From: a virus
DNA: 26,784 nucleotides
Strand: one strand, 5' to 3'
IMG/VR virus record: IMGVR_UViG_3300033144_000519
Location: 1 to 26,784 of that record
A model generated the notes under the pieces. That model was not told where the DNA came from and did no database searches. It worked only from the letters and a program-made list of their open reading frames with translations. The position numbers and the translations under genes were made by a program. This document shows, in pieces, positions 24,201 through 26,784 of the stretch. Position 1 is the stretch's first letter; each line of letters begins with the position of its first letter.

Positions 24201-24979
24201 CTCTCATCCACCGCACCTGCGTCAGCGTTGGCTGTACCATCAGACGTGGGCAAGAAAACTGAAGGTGACCCGGCAGCGGTATTGATAACTTCTGCGACAC
24301 CCGCAGAGGTAGGCAAGAAGACTGAAGGAGCGCCTGTAGCACCGCTCTGTATTTCCGCCGCACCGGCTGAGCTAATAAAACCTATGGTGCTGTCGATGCC
24401 AGTATCGCCACCGACTTGAGCTGTATGGATAACCTCTGCGAGACCGCTTGATGTGGGCAGGAAAGCAGACGGTGAGCCTGCGGCACTCCTTTCGACGCCA
24501 GCCGCACCGGCAGAGGTGGGTAAGAACGTGGTTGGCGCACCATTGGCTGTGTTCTCAACGACAGCCGCACCACTCGACGTTGGCAGTATGATCGCTGGTG
24601 AGCCATCCGCTGTGTTCTCGATGACTGCAACACCAGCAGAGGTGGGAAGGAAGATGGACGGCGATCCACTCGCCGTGTTAATGACCTCAGCGGTGCCTGC
24701 TGACGTTGGTAAGAATGTCGTTGGAGCACCATCAGCCGTGTTGATGACGACCGCAGCACCGGCAGAGACGACAAGCGCAACGAGCGCCGCACCGGTAGCT
24801 GTGTTCAGTACCTCAGCGACACCTGATGATGTTGGTAAGAAAGCTGAAGGTGCGCCAGTAGCTGTTTCTCCACCAGCAGGTTCTTTCTCAGCCTCAGTAC
24901 GAAGCGCACCATCCTGCGGATCGCCAGTACCCTTCTGAACCTCAGTTCTTAGCGAGCCATTTTGGAACGGATCAGCCAT
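21239..24979 (-). CDS. Giant 21-residue-repeat surface protein, about 47 units
   Basis: The 1246-aa protein has a 41-residue N-terminus (with a small duplication, NGSLRTEVQK / DGALRTEAEK). About 47 tandem units follow with consensus G-A/S-P-S-V-F-L-P-T-S-A/S-G-V-A-E-V-I-N-T-A-T. A unique C-terminal domain of about 143 residues ends with AVWDALIADHDVTGSFGEF, a motif seen in various phage structural proteins. Each unit has two alternating hydrophobic stretches separated by Gly, which suggests two short beta strands per unit and a stacked beta-solenoid or fibre. A 72-residue non-repeat island interrupts the array (23936-24151). Codon third positions differ between units while the protein motif is kept, supporting this reading frame. 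It overlaps both neighbours (TAATG, ATGA). A head fibre, decoration or adhesion role is likely but unproven. Confidence 0.75.
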   Translation of the reverse strand: MADPFQNGSLRTEVQKGTGDPQDGALRTEAEKEPAGGETATGAPSAFLPTSSGVAEVLNTATGAALVALVVSAGAAVVINTADGAPTTFLPTSAGTAEVINTASGSPSIFLPTSAGVAVIENTADGSPAIILPTSSGAAVVENTANGAPTTFLPTSAGAAGVERSAAGSPSAFLPTSSGLAEVIHTAQVGGDTGIDSTIGFISSAGAAEIQSGATGAPSVFLPTSAGVAEVINTAAGSPSVFLPTSDGTANADAGAVDESATGAPDVFLPTADGAAFIWPRVYLNTTKTLIGATEMTVTAATADGTSITFDDPAGPPTGNIFLGVENRNSGDVGWIAVVVGIFGGESANGAPSVFLPVAAGVAEVENTATGAPLVFLPVAAGAAEVINTATGAVSVFLPTAAGAAVIENTADGAPSVFLPTSAGVAEVINTAAGAPSVILPTSSGAAEISFTADGAPSVFLPTSSGAAKLGFAATGAPSVFLPTAAGTAGLVRSASGAPSTILITASGSGFVGNTAFGSPSILLPTSAGVANSERSATGAPDIAIPTSAGVAEVLNKASGSPSVFLPTSAGTAETIKTATGAPSVFLPTSAGVAEISFGATGAPSVFLPTSAGTAEVIKTADGAPAVFLPASAGVAEVLNSATGAPEITLPTSAGTAEVINTASGAPSIILPTSAGDATVENIATGAPEITLPTSSGAAVMERSATGAPSLILVTAAGTGEVEGVSNANGAPSVFLPTSSGAATVERPASGSPTVFLPTSSGAADVISTATGSPSVFLPTSSGAALIENTAAGSPSIFLPTSAGAATVSRAATGSPSIFLPTASGAASIVFTATGAPSTILPTAAGVAEVTNTAAGSPSIILPTAAGVAETSNTATGAPSIILPTSSGVAEVTNTATGSPSVFLPTSSGAATTSGINAASGAPSAHLPTSAGAAEIIKTATGAPATILITAIGNAGGAFSATGAPSVFLPTATGAAEVENKATGAPTVFLPTSSGTAFVNNTAFGSPSILLPTSSGAVVMERAATGAPSTVLITTSGVANTLKQASGAVSVFLPTASGAAEIENTASGSPSVFLPIAAGVAEVGNVASGAPSIPLPTASGVATSPFGGIFNAAEVFPTLSTVTITLYDPVTGDVEPLDYNVCDEITATGVFLWDTDNLTDQPALLTGYQEFAYAMTDGITTSGGIIAMFDPADSAKLDTIITQTTAEFQADAVWDALIADHDVTGSFGEFVVRRLLTVAKFFSLRT
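21671..24856 (-). repeat. 63-bp tandem repeat array (21-residue units)
   Basis: About 47 copies at a 63-bp period encode the 'GAPSVFLPTSSGVAEVINTAT' unit. Most units are exactly 21 codons. A few carry insertions (for example near 24360-24420), and one 216-bp unique island lies at 23936-24151. Units diverge mainly at synonymous positions. Confidence 0.9.
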
Positions 24980-25797
24980 TATGCGTCTACTGAAGTCACC
25001 GGAACTGAGCCATCTGACAGATCAGCTGTGTCGTCTTTATAAAAGTGCAAGAAGTAGTCTTGGCCGCTCGCCAATCCACCAAGGGTGTACACCCCGGTAC
25101 TAACATGAGAGACAACCTGATCCACGATTGGGCCGGTTGGTTTAGGATCAGTGCCAGCACCATCGGAAATCCAGCAAGTAACCGTGACGCCACCAACAGC
25201 CGCTGAGCGATTAGCGTTCTTGGTGATGCCGTCAATCTTGCCAGCCGTGATGACTGTGATCGTTGCAGTAAACGTCTTGTATACCCCAGAGCCTCCACCT
25301 GACTCAGACACCCTAAACTCATACTCATCACCGTTGGCAGCATCAGCGCCGGACAGATCAACTGCCCATTGCGTATCGAAGACCAGCTTCGATGCGACGT
25401 TGGACATGGTGACTTCGTTTGCACCTTCACGTTCAACACCATCTGTATGGGTCACGCCCATAGTGGAGCAGTTCTCCGTGCCATTGCGTTCGCCAGTGAC
25501 CACGGCAGCGCCGTTAGACAAATCAGATACAGTCGCCCACGCCAGTTCGCCGGTAGAGGCTAAGTTATTCCAGCCATCGCTATGGGTGGCATTCTGCCAC
25601 TCAAGGTAAAAGTCACCGGAGATCGCATTCATGTCGTCTGAGTCGTAAGCAATGGCGACAATGATTGTCTGCGCATCGTTGAACTCAAAACCTGTATCAG
25701 CAGCAGCCACCCAGTTACGGTTACCTGCGCCAGCACCATCCAGAGCAAAACGGATGCCGTTGATGCACCCACCATTAGTAATCCACGGATTAGCCAT
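24979..25797 (-). CDS. Two-domain beta-rich virion protein with Ig-like C-terminal domain
   Basis: This 272-aa protein has an N-terminal beta-sandwich-like region with WVAAADTGFEFNDAQTIIVAIAYDSDD and FYLEWQNATHSDGWNNLAS. An ANEVTMSNVASKLVFDTQWAVDLSGADAANGDEYEFRVSESGG section follows, typical of phage surface proteins. From about residue 187 comes KIDGITKNANRSAAVGGVTVTCW and then VVSHVSTGVYTLGGLASGQDYFLHFYKD. This pattern resembles a carboxypeptidase-regulatory-like or SpaA-type Ig-fold domain, often used in adhesive or decorating proteins. It shares a TAATG overlap with the giant repeat gene and probably works with it on the particle surface. The assignment is from strand pattern only. Confidence 0.6.
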   Translation of the reverse strand: MANPWITNGGCINGIRFALDGAGAGNRNWVAAADTGFEFNDAQTIIVAIAYDSDDMNAISGDFYLEWQNATHSDGWNNLASTGELAWATVSDLSNGAAVVTGERNGTENCSTMGVTHTDGVEREGANEVTMSNVASKLVFDTQWAVDLSGADAANGDEYEFRVSESGGGSGVYKTFTATITVITAGKIDGITKNANRSAAVGGVTVTCWISDGAGTDPKPTGPIVDQVVSHVSTGVYTLGGLASGQDYFLHFYKDDTADLSDGSVPVTSVDA

Positions 25798-26134
25798 TCA
25801 CGTAGTCCTCTTCTTCGTACAGGTTGTTGTCGTCGTCAGTGATGTCCACCTTCTTGACAATCCTTGATAAAAACAAGGTTTGTCGCACCGGGGCATCAGG
25901 GTGAGTTGACACGTTCTCTCTGCGGTTGGTCTCGAACTCTTTGAGCCTTGCCAGTGCCTGCTTTTTGGTCGTCCCCGGTGGCAAGTCTTCAAACTGGTTC
26001 GGGTAGATAGAATAATCCCCTCCACAGTCGATGCACTTGTTTGGCTCTATCTGAATGCGCCACTCAGTGATAAACCACAGCACGTCATCACTATCGACAG
26101 CATCTGGAAAGTTCCTGTTATGAAAATCACCCAT
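25790..26134 (-). CDS. Hypothetical 114-aa protein with a CxxC pair
   Basis: A small soluble protein beginning MGDFHNRNFPDAVDSDDVLWFITEW. It has a CIDCGG motif (about 34-39) and a helix KKQALARLKEFETNRREN (about 57-74), and ends with an acidic tail (DITDDDNNLYEEEDYVNG). The CxxC could bind a metal, but only one pair is present. A ribosome site AGGAG lies 8 nt before the ATG, just after the repeat-gene stop. It overlaps the 272-aa gene by 8 nt. It could be a connector or minor structural protein; I do not recognise the family, and the size alone does not support calling it a small terminase. Confidence 0.55.
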   Translation of the reverse strand: MGDFHNRNFPDAVDSDDVLWFITEWRIQIEPNKCIDCGGDYSIYPNQFEDLPPGTTKKQALARLKEFETNRRENVSTHPDAPVRQTLFLSRIVKKVDITDDDNNLYEEEDYVNG

Positions 26135-26143
26135 CTCTTACTC

Positions 26144-26784
26144 CTATACAAATCCTGTTCCCACAATTGGGATGTCGGTGTCTTCATCATCCCATGTGTT
26201 ATCGCCACTTGCCGATGTGATCTTGACCGCTGTACGTAACGCCGCACCATCAGACGTTGGCAAGAACACAACCGGTGAGCCAGTAGCCGTGTTCTCGATC
26301 AGTGCTGCACCGGCTGACGTGATTGGAATGATGGATACAGCACCGGTCGCTGTCTTCTCGATCAGTGCTGCGCCAGCCGAGGTGATCAGTCCAATGACTG
26401 GGGCACCAGTGGCGACGTTCTCGATCAGTGCCACACCAGCCGCAGTGATCAGTATTGTTTCCGGGGCACCTGTCGCCGTGTTGATGACTTCTGCCGCACC
26501 AGCCGTGGTGGGCAAGAAGACGCTCGGAGCGCCATCAGAGGTATGGACTGCTTCACCGACTGCCACGCCCGCTGACGTAATGAGTATCGTTGATGGTGAG
26601 CCGACAGCAGTATTGATGACCTCGGCTGCACCGGATGCAGATGGCAAGAACACGCTTGGTGCGCCGACTGCTGTGTTCTCTATTTCGGCAACACCGGATG
26701 ACGTGGGTAAGAACACGCTGGGAGCACCAGTCGCTGTTTCATCAGCAGCTGCAACTGGCTCAACCAAGATGACTTGGAACGCCA
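26144..26784 (-). CDS. Second repeat protein, 5' end off the right edge (partial)
   Basis: The frame is open to the edge (residues AFQVILVEPVAAADE precede the array). A TTG within it is not a convincing start, so the N-terminus is missing. About eight units of the same 21-residue family follow (GAPSVFLPTSSGVAEIENTAV and variants such as GAPETILITAAGVALIENVAT). After the array, a 31-residue tail reads AVKITSASGDNTWDDEDTDIPIVGTGF. This resembles the first strands of an IPT/TIG Ig-like domain, but the stop falls right after GTGFV. The protein therefore either ends in a partial TIG-like domain or has a tail that only looks like one. It probably belongs to the same surface module as the giant repeat protein. 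Confidence 0.7.
   Translation of the reverse strand, partial: AFQVILVEPVAAADETATGAPSVFLPTSSGVAEIENTAVGAPSVFLPSASGAAEVINTAVGSPSTILITSAGVAVGEAVHTSDGAPSVFLPTTAGAAEVINTATGAPETILITAAGVALIENVATGAPVIGLITSAGAALIEKTATGAVSIIPITSAGAALIENTATGSPVVFLPTSDGAALRTAVKITSASGDNTWDDEDTDIPIVGTGFV
26240..26728 (-). repeat. Second 63-bp repeat array (about 8 units)
   Basis: About eight units of the FLPTSAG family, with several 'ILITSAG' variants, lie between the open 5' part and the 31-residue tail of the right-edge gene. This is the same period and consensus as the large array, 1.4 kb upstream of it in transcription order. Confidence 0.85.

Noticed and set aside
21671-24856. CRISPR array or diversity-generating retroelement
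   Set aside because: The repeats are contiguous coding units with no spacers. No reverse transcriptase or template/variable repeat pair is visible in the window.
21606-24938. Plus-strand coding frames of 842, 90 and 161 codons
   Set aside because: They mirror the minus-strand repeat array; variation between units falls at minus-strand third positions, and all neighbouring genes are on the minus strand.
25790-26134. Small terminase subunit
   Set aside because: Size is compatible, but there is no recognisable helix-turn-helix or oligomerisation region, and it is separated from the large terminase by two surface-protein genes.
26765-26767. TTG as the true start of the right-edge repeat gene
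   Set aside because: The frame stays open to the window edge with sensible protein sequence (AFQVIL) upstream, and no ribosome site precedes the TTG.

Overview
The window is a packed block of virion-assembly genes from a tailed phage (class Caudoviricetes). It encodes terminase, portal, scaffold, HK97-fold capsid, head-tail adaptors, a P22 gp10-like nozzle protein, tail fibres and an ejection-type protein. There is no tape measure, sheath or baseplate, so a short-tailed podovirus-like particle is the best reading. Many proteins resemble families I associate with marine and aquatic podoviruses, but nothing in the sequence fixes the host. I see no integrase, repressor, replication gene, tRNA, rRNA or CRISPR array. 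Base composition looks balanced and no foreign island stands out.

Every supported gene is on the minus strand, so transcription runs from high to low coordinates. Most junctions are ATGA or TAATG overlaps or gaps under 15 nt, which suggests one long operon whose promoter lies beyond the right edge. In transcription order: (1) 26784-21239, a surface-protein module: a right-truncated repeat protein, a 114-aa protein, a 272-aa two-domain beta protein, and a 1246-aa protein made mostly of about 47 copies of a 21-residue repeat. (2) 21242-13170, packaging and head: large terminase, portal, a 62-aa GTG-start gene, a 91-aa gene, a GroES-like co-chaperonin, scaffold, a 185-aa protein, a decoration-like protein and the major capsid protein. 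(3) 13044-10213, head completion and neck: 156-aa and 122-aa structural proteins, an adaptor, a 201-aa protein ending in one copy of the 21-residue repeat, and a second adaptor. (4) 10209-1383, tail: a fibre-like protein, a polyglycine adhesin-like protein, a nozzle protein with an inserted lectin-like domain, and a 1436-aa fibre with LamG-like and C1q-like domains. (5) 1381-1, a 44-aa membrane peptide, a GNAT acetyltransferase and a left-truncated internal virion protein.

The genes fit one assembly pathway. Scaffold and perhaps the phage GroES guide capsid formation on the portal. Terminase packages DNA, the adaptors and nozzle seal the vertex, the fibres and adhesin recognise the host, and the last protein would be ejected with DNA. 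The most unusual element is the 21-residue repeat 'GAPSVFLPTSSGVAEVINTAT', which recurs at three separate loci in three different proteins. I do not recognise it as a named domain.
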